Positions 1 to 7,374 of a stretch of 64,000 nucleotides of DNA are shown here, one piece after another; position 1 is the stretch's first letter; each line of letters opens with the position of its first letter. The position numbers and the translations under genes are program-made. Source of the stretch: Castellaniella sp049671645 (GTDB lineage: Bacteria > Pseudomonadota > Gammaproteobacteria > Burkholderiales > Burkholderiaceae_B); the NCBI RefSeq assembly GCF_049671645.1, contig NZ_JBATVG010000014.1:248001-312000 (forward strand), given 5' to 3'. Under the pieces are notes generated by a model. That model searched no databases and was not told the DNA's origin. It was given only the letters and a program-made list of their open reading frames with translations.

Positions 1-152
1 TGCCTCAGAAGATCAAACTACGGGATTGTAGCATTTCGACAAGCCCCGTCGCCGGGAAAACCCGGGGTTGCAACATATTTGATGGGGGTCAATTCAGCTA
101 AGCACAGAACGGCTTTCAGCCGCCTGAAATGACGTGCGGGACCAGGCGCAGC
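1..152. other. Left-edge non-coding stretch
   Basis: No gene is supported here. The only visible structure is a short hairpin (CCGGG-AAAA-CCCGG, 52-65). It lies downstream of the minus-strand brnTA pair and could help end that transcript, but it has no clear T tract on either side. Confidence 0.3.
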
Positions 153-422
153 CTATGAATGCCTGCGTCGCACGACATCGGATTCCAGCAGCATGCGCAC
201 GTAGCGGGTGTAGGGAATGCCCCTGGCCTTGGCGCGCGCCTTGATCGCGTCCAGCAGCGCTGCCGGCAGGCGCATGTTCAGGGATGCGGACTTGGGTTCC
301 AGTTCGAAATGCATGGGCTTGAAGCCGGAGAGGTCGTATTCCGACAAGTCGGCGTTGGCAACGAAATCCTCCGCCTCTTGATCACTGTGCAATACGGGTA
401 TCGGCTTGAGCCTGGTGTTCAT
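153..422 (-). CDS. brnA: BrnA-like CopG/ribbon-helix-helix antitoxin
   Basis: Predicted antitoxin of a type II toxin-antitoxin pair; it would neutralise the BrnT toxin encoded just upstream and repress the shared promoter. The 89-residue protein has an N-terminal acidic and aromatic toxin-wrapping half (SEYDLSGFKPMHFELEPKSA) and a C-terminal ribbon-helix-helix DNA-binding half (LNMRLPAALLDAIKARAKARG, then IPYTRYVRMLLE). The start at 422 is chosen because an AGAGG lies 11 nt upstream; an in-frame ATG at 443 has no ribosome binding site. Its 5' end overlaps the 3' end of brnT by 41 nt, so the two are translated from one mRNA. The assignment comes from family resemblance plus the BrnT neighbour. 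Confidence 0.8.
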   Translation of the reverse strand: MNTRLKPIPVLHSDQEAEDFVANADLSEYDLSGFKPMHFELEPKSASLNMRLPAALLDAIKARAKARGIPYTRYVRMLLESDVVRRRHS

Positions 423-690
423 AATGCGCGACCTCTTTTGCATGCATGTAGCGAGCGCTGATTGGACGAATCTTTAACTGTCCGCCGAGCAGCCGACGTA
501 CGAATACCAGAAAGACATAGCGCCCGGCTCGTGTTTTGCCAATGGCTCGCTGGCGCGGCTCATCAGCGCAAGGATCCGGTACGCAGCCAGGCGTGCCGAG
601 CATCACCTGTTCTATCTCTTCACGGGATACGCCGTGCTTGCCGCATTTGGGCCAGTTGCCAGCATCCCAGTCGAAGCCTGCGATCTTCAT
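382..690 (-). CDS. brnT: BrnT-like toxin (DUF497)
   Basis: Predicted ribonuclease toxin of the BrnT family, which has a RelE-like fold and arrests translation when free of BrnA. The 102-residue protein shows the family hallmarks: an N-terminal FDWDAGNWPKCGKHGVS segment (the FEWD...N..KHGV pattern), a central RQRAIGKTRAGRYVFLVFV strand pair with the conserved Arg, and the C-terminal IRPISARYMHAKEVAHYE motif. The order toxin first, antitoxin second, with overlapping ends, is the usual brnTA arrangement. A small inverted repeat lies just upstream of the start. No mobile element flanks the pair. Confidence 0.85.
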   Translation of the reverse strand: MKIAGFDWDAGNWPKCGKHGVSREEIEQVMLGTPGCVPDPCADEPRQRAIGKTRAGRYVFLVFVRRLLGGQLKIRPISARYMHAKEVAHYEHQAQADTRIAQ

Positions 691-702
691 TCAGCTTACG
701 CC

Positions 703-716
703 TTTGTGTAGACAAA
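703..716. promoter_or_regulatory. Possible BrnA operator upstream of brnT
   Basis: Inverted repeat TTTGT-GTAG-ACAAA lies 13-26 nt upstream of the brnT start codon. BrnA-type antitoxins autoregulate by binding such sites. The arms are only 5 nt, so this is a weak inference. Confidence 0.3.
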
Positions 717-859
717 AGCAAAACAAACCCAATCACGGGGCGAGAAGCTTCATGATGGTCAGGCCGCCTGCCATCCGCCAGCTCGCAGAACTACGGATGG
801 ATGAAAATGTCAGGGTGACAGCTCTGAAGCGCTTGTTACCGTAGAGGTCGCCCAATGGC

Positions 860-893
860 AAAAAAAGCCCGCCGCGCAAGAAGCGGGGCGGGC
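860..893 (-). terminator. Rho-independent terminator of the first DUF4148 gene
   Basis: On the minus strand a GC-rich stem (GCCCGCC at 867-873 pairing with GGCGGGC at 887-893) is followed by six T residues (plus-strand A tract 861-866). It lies 34 nt past the stop of the DUF4148 gene at 927-1241. Confidence 0.8.
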
Positions 894-926
894 CTGCCGG
901 ACTGAATGCTCCGGTTCGAGCGCGCT

Positions 927-1241
927 TTACAGCACGTTGGGGTACTGGTCGTTTTCACCGATGGTCAGCAGACCGGCGCTCTTGGCTTGCTCCAGTTCCT
1001 TCAAAACCTGGGCGCGGGTCAGCGCGGGGGCGTCGCTGTGCAGTTGAGGATAGTTGGCTTGTTCACCCACGGTGACCTGGCCTTGCGACTGCGCCACGCG
1101 CAGTTCCCGGACGACTTCCGCACGGGTCTGGGTGCTGGGCGTCACGACTTCCGGATAGTAGGCCTGATCGGCTTGCGCGATGCCTGCGGAGGCAAGGCCC
1201 AGGGACAGGACGGCGATAGAAGCGGCTGTAGCGACTTTCAT
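927..1241 (-). CDS. DUF4148 domain secreted protein, copy 1
   Basis: Small exported protein of unknown function, of a family abundant in Burkholderiales. The 104-residue product starts with a Sec signal peptide (MKVATAASIAVLSLGLASAG, cleavage probably after AQA). Two repeats of a TRAxVxxELxxAxxxGxxxxGE-x-YP unit follow, each with a conserved Tyr-Pro. The ATG at 1241 is chosen because AAGGA lies 5-10 nt upstream; the in-frame GTG at 1256 would sit before that site. The gene is paralogous to 1664-1969, with a nearly identical signal peptide and first half. Its own promoter and terminator make it monocistronic. The biochemical role is not known. Confidence 0.9.
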   Translation of the reverse strand: MKVATAASIAVLSLGLASAGIAQADQAYYPEVVTPSTQTRAEVVRELRVAQSQGQVTVGEQANYPQLHSDAPALTRAQVLKELEQAKSAGLLTIGENDQYPNVL

Positions 1242-1329
1242 GATGGTTTCCTTCACGTTTAGGGTGTGTAAAAGCAGGACTTCACGGGCTTTCCGCTAGG
1301 TGATTCTCGTGTCCTGCTCTGTTGGAAAC

Positions 1330-1358
1330 AGTGTGCGCTTTTGCTGCGCTGCGATAAA
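1330..1358 (-). promoter_or_regulatory. Candidate promoter of DUF4148 copy 1
   Basis: On the minus strand, TTTATC (1353-1358) and CACACT (1330-1335) are separated by exactly 17 nt. The same pair with the same spacing, including the inner AAAAGCG, recurs upstream of copy 2 at 2057-2085. Conservation between the duplicates supports function. The match to sigma-70 consensus is only moderate. Confidence 0.45.
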
Positions 1359-1606
1359 CCAGGCTGCGCTGAATTCATCTTTCCATTCTTGGCGACAATC
1401 GGCGGCGTTCGGCGCATGGCTCACGCCGCATGCCCCCCACCCCGCCAGGTAAACAGGCACGCACGAACAGTCGCAGTAGATTCAACCCCGGAACGTTCAA
1501 CTCCAGAACGCGTCGTCCGGTTCCGGAGCATCCACGGAATTCAACGGCCAGGTTTCCATCTAAGACACCCTCGCCAGGCCGGCCGCCCCAGGCACAGATG
1601 CGAAAA

Positions 1607-1635
1607 AGCCTGCCGCGCTTAGAGCGCGGCAGGCT
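1607..1635. terminator. Terminator of DUF4148 copy 2
   Basis: A perfect 12-bp stem (AGCCTGCCGCGC, 1607-1618, with GCGCGGCAGGCT, 1624-1635) encloses a TTAGA loop. The plus-strand AAAAA at 1603-1607 gives a T tract on the minus strand, 29 nt past the copy 2 stop codon. Confidence 0.85.
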
Positions 1636-1663
1636 TTCCAGCCTGATGCGGCCATGACCGTGG

Positions 1664-1969
1664 TTACGGATGGAGCGGAGTGTTGTCCTCGACGACCTGG
1701 CCAGCGAGCTCGGCCTGCGTGAGCTGACGCAACACTTCAGCCCGGCTCAGCGTCGGGCCGTTGGTCTGCAGCTGGGGATAGTCGGGTTGCTGGCCCTCAG
1801 TAACCAGGCCTTGTGACTGCGCCACGCGCAGTGCATGAACGACGTCCGCACGGGTCTGGGTGCTGGGCGTCACGACTTCCGGATAATAGGCCTGATCGGC
1901 TTGCGCGATGCCCGCAGAGGCAAGGCCCAGAGCCAGGGCGGCGATGGAGGCGGCGGTAGCGACTTTCAT
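1664..1969 (-). CDS. DUF4148 domain secreted protein, copy 2
   Basis: Second small exported DUF4148 protein (101 residues) with the same Sec signal peptide as copy 1 (MKVATAASIAALALGLASAG...AQA). It carries two TRAxV/SRAEV repeat units, each preceded by a Tyr-Pro motif (YYPEV, DYPQL). The ATG at 1969 follows GAAGGAAGCC, the same ribosome binding site as copy 1; a GTG at 1984 is rejected for that reason. The N-terminal half is nearly identical to copy 1 but the C-terminal tail diverges, as expected for an older tandem duplication that included the promoter. Function unknown. Confidence 0.9.
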   Translation of the reverse strand: MKVATAASIAALALGLASAGIAQADQAYYPEVVTPSTQTRADVVHALRVAQSQGLVTEGQQPDYPQLQTNGPTLSRAEVLRQLTQAELAGQVVEDNTPLHP

Positions 1970-2056
1970 GATGGCTTCCTTCACGTTTCAACGTGTGTGA
2001 AAGCAGGACTTCACGGATGTTCCATTGAATGATTCGTGCTCTGCTTTGTCGGGAAT

Positions 2057-2085
2057 AGTGTGCGCTTTTGCCTCACCCCGATAAA
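2057..2085 (-). promoter_or_regulatory. Candidate promoter of DUF4148 copy 2
   Basis: TTTATC (2080-2085, minus strand) and CACACT (2057-2062) are 17 nt apart, matching element for element the region upstream of copy 1. Blocks reading AAGTCCTGCTTT closer to the gene are also conserved between the two leaders. Confidence 0.45.
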
Positions 2086-2166
2086 CCATACGGCGGCTAA
2101 TTCAGCTTTCCATTTTTGTCGACAATCTACAGATTTCAGCGCGCCGCTCACGCCGTGCGCATACGC

Positions 2167-2194
2167 AAGAAAGCCACCCGAAGGTGGCTTTCTT
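2167..2194. terminator. Porin terminator hairpin
   Basis: A perfect 12-bp inverted repeat, AAGAAAGCCACC (2167-2178) and GGTGGCTTTCTT (2183-2194), has a CGAA tetraloop. It lies about 90 nt past the porin stop. The symmetric A/T ends allow it to act on both strands. Confidence 0.7.
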
Positions 2195-2281
2195 GCTGCC
2201 GAGGACCGAAGCCCCCGGCGGCGTTCGTGACAGCCCGGCAAGCCGGGCTGCATCGCGGCGTGGACAAGCCACGCGTGGCGA

Positions 2282-3418
2282 TTAGAACTTGTGGTTCAGG
2301 CCGATACCGGCTTCCGGACCCTTCAGGTCCTTCACGTAGCCGATGTTCTTCATGTACGAAGCGTAGGTGTAGACGCTGGTGCGCTTGGACAGCGGGTACA
2401 CGTAGTTGAGCTGATAGGCGCTGATGTTGCCGGCCTCGTCGCCCCACTTGTCGCTGTCGTCCAGGTTGGACGTGGAGTAGTTCCAGCCAGCGTACAGAGT
2501 ACCGCCACCCAACGGGGCGCTCAGGCCGACGTGGTAGTTGTTGGACTTGAAGTCGTTGGTCAGATCGCCACCGACCGGCAGCAGGCCAGCCATCGTCTTG
2601 CCAACGATGCCAGCGGCGGAGCCGTTCCAGCCCAGCTTGCCGTGACGGTCTTGACCATAGGCCAGACCCAGCTTCACGACTTCGAAGTCGTAGGAGCCGT
2701 TCAACTGCCAGGAGGTAGCGGCATCATAGCCAGCAGTCGTCTGGCTTTGACGGTCGTAGCTGGCGCCAACGCCGATCGGGCCGTTGGCGTACAGGGCGCC
2801 GACGGACACGCGGGAACCGCGGTTAGCGAAGGAAGAACCGTCGGTCTCGCGACCCACGGTGGTGCCGCCGTCATTGTCGGTGCCGTACATGAAGATGGCC
2901 TTGAAGCCGGACATGTCGGGCGTGACGTACTTGAAGGAGTTGTCAACGCGAGTGCCTTCGCCCAGACCGGTCGAACCGAAGACCTTATCGGAATCACCCA
3001 GGTTCACGCCGTTGGGCACCAGGAAGGTGTCCACGCCGGCGGAGTACTGACGACCCATCGTGAAGGTACCCCAGTTGTCGCTGGACAGACCCACGAAGGC
3101 TTGGCGGTGGAAAGCACGCGTTTCGTTGGCGGCGGTGCCGTCACCCATGTTGAAGCCTTGCTCCAATTGGAAAATGGCGCGCAGGCCATTGCCCAGATCT
3201 TCGGAGCCCTTCAGGCCGAAACGGTTGCCGTTGAAGGTGCCGTCGCGCAGACCGGAAGACTTGGCGGTGATGTCAGCGCCAGCATGGTCGTACTTGTAGT
3301 TCTGGTAGCCGTAGCCGGTATCCAGGATACCGTACAGCGTCACGGACGTTTCTGCTTGAGCAACGCCAGCGGTAGCGAAACCGGCCAGCAGAGCAGCAGC
3401 GAGCAGAGTCTTTTTCAT
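2282..3418 (-). CDS. Trimeric general porin, Gram-negative porin family
   Basis: Outer-membrane channel for passive diffusion of small hydrophilic solutes. The 378-residue precursor has a Sec signal peptide (MKKTLLAAALLAGFATAGVAQA) followed by the first beta strand ETSVTLYGILDTGYGY, typical of Burkholderiales porins. A conserved NRFGLKGSEDLGNGLRAIFQLE block follows in two parts, and the C terminus ends in Phe (GIGLNHKF), the signal used by the BAM complex. The ATG at 3418 has GGAGA upstream; an in-frame start at 3466 lies before that site. It stands alone with a 12-bp terminator hairpin downstream and a long leader carrying an inverted repeat. Substrate preference cannot be read from sequence. 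Confidence 0.95.
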   Translation of the reverse strand: MKKTLLAAALLAGFATAGVAQAETSVTLYGILDTGYGYQNYKYDHAGADITAKSSGLRDGTFNGNRFGLKGSEDLGNGLRAIFQLEQGFNMGDGTAANETRAFHRQAFVGLSSDNWGTFTMGRQYSAGVDTFLVPNGVNLGDSDKVFGSTGLGEGTRVDNSFKYVTPDMSGFKAIFMYGTDNDGGTTVGRETDGSSFANRGSRVSVGALYANGPIGVGASYDRQSQTTAGYDAATSWQLNGSYDFEVVKLGLAYGQDRHGKLGWNGSAAGIVGKTMAGLLPVGGDLTNDFKSNNYHVGLSAPLGGGTLYAGWNYSTSNLDDSDKWGDEAGNISAYQLNYVYPLSKRTSVYTYASYMKNIGYVKDLKGPEAGIGLNHKF

Positions 3419-3456
3419 GTAAGAAATCTCCGTAGATTTGTGTGAATCAGAGCAGG

Positions 3457-3510
3457 CCAACAACATCCTGTGCTGCTGCTCCTTCTAACTCCGCGAAGGG
3501 AAGTTGTTGG
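3457..3510. repeat. Inverted repeat in the porin 5' leader
   Basis: CCAACAAC (3457-3464) and GTTGTTGG (3503-3510) are perfectly complementary and separated by 38 nt, about 40 nt upstream of the porin start. In the mRNA they could form a stem near the ribosome binding site. They could equally be two halves of a protein site. Confidence 0.4.
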
Positions 3511-3684
3511 TATTGCATCAAAAATCCGGGATCAATGCCATGTTGAACTGTGTAAACCCGGTAGTTTTCCGGAAAAGGCGTTGCATATCCACAACAAGCC
3601 CTCGATAGGACGTTTCGTCCGGCATCCTCGGACCGATACGTCGAGGCCACGCTTCCGGACCACACCGACGGCAGCGTAGCGCCC

Positions 3685-3690
3685 TACAAT
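3685..3690 (+). promoter_or_regulatory. -10-like element of the AEC transporter
   Basis: TACAAT matches the sigma-70 -10 consensus at 5 of 6 positions, about 73 nt before the chosen start. No convincing -35 is present. Confidence 0.3.
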
Positions 3691-3763
3691 GCACACGCCC
3701 CCTGCCGGCGCGCGTCCAACGCACGGTGTCAGTCATTATCGTCTTTCCTGGCAAAGCCTCTCC

Positions 3764-4657
3764 ATGTCCGTCATCCTGCTGATCCTGCCCGACTTCCTGC
3801 TGATCGCCCTGGGGTGGCTGCTGCTGCACCGCTTCAAGTTCGACCGTCTGTTCTTCACCCAGGCGGAAAAGCTGGTGTATTTCGTGCTGTTCCCGGCGCT
3901 CCTGTTCCATTCGATCACTCGCGCGCCCATGGCGCTGGGCAGCACGACGGTGCTGCTGGCGGCCACGGTCGGCATCATGCTGGGCGGGATCGCCCTGGCC
4001 TGGCTGGGGCGGCTGGCGGTGCGCCCGGACCCGGCGGCGCATGCGGCGACGGCGCAGTGCGCGTTCCGCTTCAATAGCTACCTGGCGCTGTCGCTGGCGG
4101 CCAGCCTGGGCTGGAATCATGCACAGGCGACGATGGCGGTGATCCTGGGTTTCGCCGTGCCCATCAGCAATATCGGGGCGGTGCACGCCCTGGCCAGCCG
4201 CAACGGCGGGCGGGCGCTGAGCGAAATGGCGCGCAATCCCTTCATCCTGGCGACGCTGGCGGCCCTGGCCTGCAATTTCCTGCAGGTGCCGATCCCGCAT
4301 GTGGCCGAAGTCGCCCTGGGCCGGCTGGGATCGTGCGCCATCGCCCTGGGCCTGCTGTGCGTGGGCGCCACGCTGTCGCTGGAAGGCGGGCGCCAGCACG
4401 CGCCGCTGATGGCCTGGATGATTGCCGCCAAACTGATCCTGCTCCCGGTCTGGACCCTGGCGCTGGCCTGGATGCTGGACCTGCCCGCCCAGGAACGCCT
4501 GGTCCTGCTGTTGTTTTCCGCGGTGCCCACATCGTCGGCCGCGCACGTGCTGGCCGCCCGCATGGGCGGAGACGGGCGCCTGGTGGCGGTCACGATGTCG
4601 CTGGGAACACTGCTGTCGGCCGTGACACTGCCGATATGGCTGGGAATGGCGGGCTGA
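3764..4657 (+). CDS. AEC family (auxin efflux carrier-like) membrane transporter
   Basis: Inner-membrane transporter of the AEC family; bacterial members move small organic acids such as malate or malonate. The 297-residue protein opens directly with a transmembrane helix (MSVILLILPDFLLIALGWLL), has about ten hydrophobic segments and the family's internal symmetry. A conserved FRFNSYLALSLAASLG helix lies near residue 105. The start at 3764 is preferred because it begins at the first helix; the frame is open back to 3689, where an earlier ATG overlaps the candidate -10. It is followed by tsaE after a short gap but is probably functionally unrelated. Substrate unknown. Confidence 0.85.
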   Translation: MSVILLILPDFLLIALGWLLLHRFKFDRLFFTQAEKLVYFVLFPALLFHSITRAPMALGSTTVLLAATVGIMLGGIALAWLGRLAVRPDPAAHAATAQCAFRFNSYLALSLAASLGWNHAQATMAVILGFAVPISNIGAVHALASRNGGRALSEMARNPFILATLAALACNFLQVPIPHVAEVALGRLGSCAIALGLLCVGATLSLEGGRQHAPLMAWMIAAKLILLPVWTLALAWMLDLPAQERLVLLLFSAVPTSSAAHVLAARMGGDGRLVAVTMSLGTLLSAVTLPIWLGMAG

Positions 4658-4665
4658 GGGCGGCA

Positions 4666-4671
4666 TACAAT
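4666..4671 (+). promoter_or_regulatory. -10-like element of tsaE
   Basis: TACAAT here would start transcription near 4678. That places the ATG at 4670 upstream of the transcript and supports the tsaE start at 4700. No good -35 is seen. Confidence 0.35.
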
Positions 4672-4699
4672 GCCTCACGGACCGAAACGCCTGAACCTC

Positions 4700-5206
4700 A
4701 TGACATTTCCCCTGCCTCCCGTCGAATGGCCCCTGCCGGACGAAGACGCCACCGTGGCCCTGGCGCAACGCCTGGCGGCCCTGGTCTGCGGCCATGCTCC
4801 TGAATCGCTGCCGCCCGGGGGACGCATCCACCTGCGCGGGGAGCTGGGAGCAGGCAAAACAAGCCTGGCTCGGGCGCTATTGCGGGCGGGCGGCGTGACC
4901 GGCCGCATCAAAAGTCCTAGCTACGCGCTGCTTGAAAGCTATAATGTTTCTAACTTATACTTCTATCACTTTGATTTCTATAGATTTAGCGATGCGCATG
5001 AATGGCGGGACGCCGGATTCGGCGAACTGCTGGCCGACGCAGCAGTCGTTCTGATCGAATGGCCTGAGCAAGCCGGCACCCGCCTACCCCCTCCGGATCT
5101 GGATATTTTGCTGGAATATGCAGGGACCGGCAGGCGCGCATGGCTAAGCGCCTGCAGCGAAAAAGGACAGCTATGGCTGACTCACCTGACCTCATCGCGC
5201 CGATGA
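4700..5206 (+). CDS. tsaE: tRNA threonylcarbamoyladenosine biosynthesis ATPase TsaE
   Basis: Essential ATPase that works with TsaB and TsaD to attach threonylcarbamoyl to A37 of ANN-decoding tRNAs. The 168-residue protein has the P-loop GELGAGKTS (residues 47-55), the conserved SPSYALLESY segment and the aromatic block YFYHFDFYRF ending in a Walker-B-like region, then VVLIEWPEQ. The start at 4700 fits the candidate promoter; an ATG at 4670 would give 10 extra residues. Its 3' end overlaps amiC by 34 nt, the classic tsaE-amiC pairing. Codons 4940-4990 are strikingly AT-rich (about a quarter G+C) and include rare TTA and AGA codons, unlike the rest of the gene. Confidence 0.95.
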   Translation: MTFPLPPVEWPLPDEDATVALAQRLAALVCGHAPESLPPGGRIHLRGELGAGKTSLARALLRAGGVTGRIKSPSYALLESYNVSNLYFYHFDFYRFSDAHEWRDAGFGELLADAAVVLIEWPEQAGTRLPPPDLDILLEYAGTGRRAWLSACSEKGQLWLTHLTSSRR

Positions 5207-6540
5207 ATCCCCCCGCCCCCATCCCCTTGCGGCGCAAACTCATCGCGGGCGGCTGCGCGCTATTGCTGCTGCCCGTCATCCCCCGCCTGGCCCAGGCCGC
5301 CACGATCCTGGCGGTGCGCACATGGCCGGCCGACGAATACACCCGCGTCACGCTGGAAATGGACACCGAGCTGAAGGCTGAACAGTTCACGCTGGATCAC
5401 CCTCACCGGCTGGTGGTGGACATCGAAGGCCTGCAGATGGACACGGCCATCAGCAACCTGGTGTCCAAGATCAAACCCAACGATCCCTACATCAGCACGG
5501 TGCGGGTGGGCCAGAACAGGCCCAACGTCGTGCGTCTGGTCTTCGACCTGAAGCAGGACGTCGCGCCCCAGGTCTTCACGCTGAAGCCCATCGGCGAATA
5601 CAAGTACCGCCTGGTGCTCGATCTGTACCCCAAGGTCGCCCAGGACCCGCTGATGGCCCTGCTGAAGGACGCCAAGAACGACCCCCTGGCCGGCATCCTG
5701 GAAGATCTGGCGCAAAACAGTCCGACCGAGGCCCCGGTGCCGGCGGTCAAGGGCCAGGAATTGCCGCCCCCCATGACGCCTCCGGGGGAGCCGCCCGTCG
5801 CGGTTGCGCCCAAGCCGTCGCCCGGCAGGCGTCCGGACCGCCCCATCCTGATCGCGCTGGACCCGGGGCACGGCGGCGAGGACCCCGGCGCCACCGGCAG
5901 GCGCGGGACCCACGAAAAAGACATCGTGCTGCAGATCGCCCAGCGCCTGAAAAAGCTGATCGACGCCCAGCCCAATATGCGGGCCTACCTGACCCGGGAC
6001 CGGGACTACTTCGTGCCCCTGAACGTGCGGGTCCAAAAAGCCCGCCGGGTCCAGGCCGACCTGTTCATCTCCATCCACGCCGATGCCTGGATCAAGCCAT
6101 CGGCCCGGGGATCGTCGGTCTGGGCGCTGTCGGAACACGGCGCCACCAGTTCGGCCGCCCGCTGGCTAGCCAAAAAGGAAAACGACGCCGACCTGATCGG
6201 CGGCGTGAACCTGGGTTCCCACAATGCCCAGGTCGCGAAGGTGCTGCTGGACCTGTCCACAGGGGCGCAGATCAACGATTCGATCAAGGTCGGCACCCAG
6301 GTGCTGCAGGAAATCGGCAAGATCAACCAACTGCACAAGAACCGCATCGAACGCGCCGGTTTCGCCGTGCTGAAGGCGCCCGACATCCCGTCCATCCTGA
6401 TCGAAACGGCATTCATCAGCAACCCCCAGGAAGAAGCCCTGCTGCGCACGCCCGCGCACCAGCAGAAGATCGCGGCAGCCGTGCTGAGCGGCGTGCGGGA
6501 TTACTTCGCCGCCAACCCGGCGCTGGCGCGGCGGGCGTAA
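5173..6540 (+). CDS. amiC: N-acetylmuramoyl-L-alanine amidase AmiC
   Basis: Periplasmic zinc amidase that cleaves septal peptidoglycan stem peptides for daughter-cell separation. The 455-residue precursor has a twin-arginine-type signal (PLRRKLIAGGCALLLLPVIP), as in E. coli AmiC. An AMIN domain (about 45-150) targets the septum, a Pro-rich linker follows (about 185-220), then the Amidase_3 catalytic domain. Expected zinc and catalytic residues are visible: His233 in DPGHGGEDPG, Glu248 in THEKDIVL, His302 in FISIHADA and Glu411 in LIETAFISN. The start at 5173 follows AAAAGGACAGCT; alternatives are 5140 and 5203, the latter forming ATGA with the tsaE stop. It is translated within the tsaE overlap. 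Confidence 0.95.
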   Translation: MADSPDLIAPMNPPAPIPLRRKLIAGGCALLLLPVIPRLAQAATILAVRTWPADEYTRVTLEMDTELKAEQFTLDHPHRLVVDIEGLQMDTAISNLVSKIKPNDPYISTVRVGQNRPNVVRLVFDLKQDVAPQVFTLKPIGEYKYRLVLDLYPKVAQDPLMALLKDAKNDPLAGILEDLAQNSPTEAPVPAVKGQELPPPMTPPGEPPVAVAPKPSPGRRPDRPILIALDPGHGGEDPGATGRRGTHEKDIVLQIAQRLKKLIDAQPNMRAYLTRDRDYFVPLNVRVQKARRVQADLFISIHADAWIKPSARGSSVWALSEHGATSSAARWLAKKENDADLIGGVNLGSHNAQVAKVLLDLSTGAQINDSIKVGTQVLQEIGKINQLHKNRIERAGFAVLKAPDIPSILIETAFISNPQEEALLRTPAHQQKIAAAVLSGVRDYFAANPALARRA

Positions 6541-6581
6541 AGCCCGGCGGGCCAGCGCCGGGTTGGCGGGTCCGGTCCGGA

Positions 6582-7226
6582 TCAGGCCTGGTCGGGGGTC
6601 TTGCGCCGCAGCAGCTTCCACAGGACGCCGGCCAGGGCCGGGATCGCGGCGGCGCCGACGCCGATCAGGACGATGGTGTTCAGGTGTTCCTTGATGATGG
6701 GGACATTACCGAAAAAGTAACCCAGGGTGATCAGGCCGGCGATCCAGGCGATGGCGCCGATGGCGTTGTACACCTGGAACATGACCAGCCGCATGCCCGC
6801 CACCCCGGCCACGAACGGCGCGAAGGTGCGAAACAGCGGCAGGAAACGCGACAGCACAATGGTCTTGCCGCCGTGCTTTTCATAAAAGGCATGGGTCTTC
6901 AGCAAGGCCTTGCGATCCAGAAAACGGTAATCATGGGAAAAGACCTTGGGCCCGATGAAGCGGCCCACGGAATAATTGACCGTATTGCCCAGGATGGCGG
7001 CCACGATCAGGATGCCGCCCATCAGCACGGGGTCCAGATGGCCGGTGGCGCCGAATGCGCCCGCGATGAACAGCAGGGAATCGCCCGGCAGGAAGGGCAG
7101 GACGACCAGACCGGTCTCGCCGAAAATGATCAGCGCCAGGATCAGATAGATCCAGGCGCCGTACTGGGCGACCCAGATGCCCAGGGATTGGTCGATATTC
7201 AACACCAGATGAAAAAACTCGGCCAT
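6582..7226 (-). CDS. DedA family membrane protein
   Basis: Inner-membrane protein of the DedA/SNARE-associated family, whose members act as proton-coupled flippases that recycle undecaprenyl phosphate or other lipid carriers. The 214-residue protein shows family signatures: FGETGLVVLPFLPGDSLLF near residue 40, the amphipathic GRFIGPKVF stretch, and SRFLPLFRTFAPFVAGVAGM with the conserved Arg residues. A C-terminal helix ends in a basic tail (LRRKTPDQA). The start MAEFFHL at 7226 opens just before the first helix; longer upstream frames run antisense into mutL. It is divergent from mutL across about 150 bp. Confidence 0.92.
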   Translation of the reverse strand: MAEFFHLVLNIDQSLGIWVAQYGAWIYLILALIIFGETGLVVLPFLPGDSLLFIAGAFGATGHLDPVLMGGILIVAAILGNTVNYSVGRFIGPKVFSHDYRFLDRKALLKTHAFYEKHGGKTIVLSRFLPLFRTFAPFVAGVAGMRLVMFQVYNAIGAIAWIAGLITLGYFFGNVPIIKEHLNTIVLIGVGAAAIPALAGVLWKLLRRKTPDQA

Positions 7227-7361
7227 GATTGCCTGCAACCTCGTGGAAAATGATGCGACGGCCCACGCCGGGCCACCGACGACGGCCGATGCCGCGCACA
7301 GCGCCCGCACCGGCCCGCAGCCCACCCAATCCGCTTCGCTCGATTGCGGGCCGACGCTTAC

Positions 7362-7367
7362 TATAAT
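7362..7367 (+). promoter_or_regulatory. -10 element of mutL, possibly leaderless
   Basis: A perfect TATAAT hexamer ends 7 nt before the mutL ATG (7375), so transcription would begin at or next to the start codon. No Shine-Dalgarno sequence and no clear -35 are present. Confidence 0.5.
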
Positions 7368-7374
7368 CGCTTTC

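Larger units (their letters stand above)
1242..1663. other. Intergenic region between the DUF4148 paralogues
   Basis: No gene is visible. It contains the 5' leader and promoter of copy 1 (1330-1358) and the terminator of copy 2 (1607-1635). The rest, about 1360-1600, shows no reading frame or motif I can support. Confidence 0.6.
1970..2281. other. Intergenic region upstream of DUF4148 copy 2
   Basis: No gene is visible. It holds the copy 2 leader and promoter (2057-2085) and, on the porin side, a perfect hairpin (2167-2194). I see nothing else supportable. Confidence 0.6.
3419..3763. other. Divergent intergenic region, porin leader and AEC promoter
   Basis: Holds the 5' leader of the porin, including an 8-bp inverted repeat (3457-3464 and 3503-3510), and a -10-like TACAAT (3685-3690) facing the AEC transporter. 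No additional gene is supported. Confidence 0.5.

Noticed and set aside
3518..4831. 437-codon minus-strand frame across the AEC transporter and tsaE
   Set aside because: Gln/Arg-rich shadow product; it crosses two well-supported plus-strand genes and their promoters.
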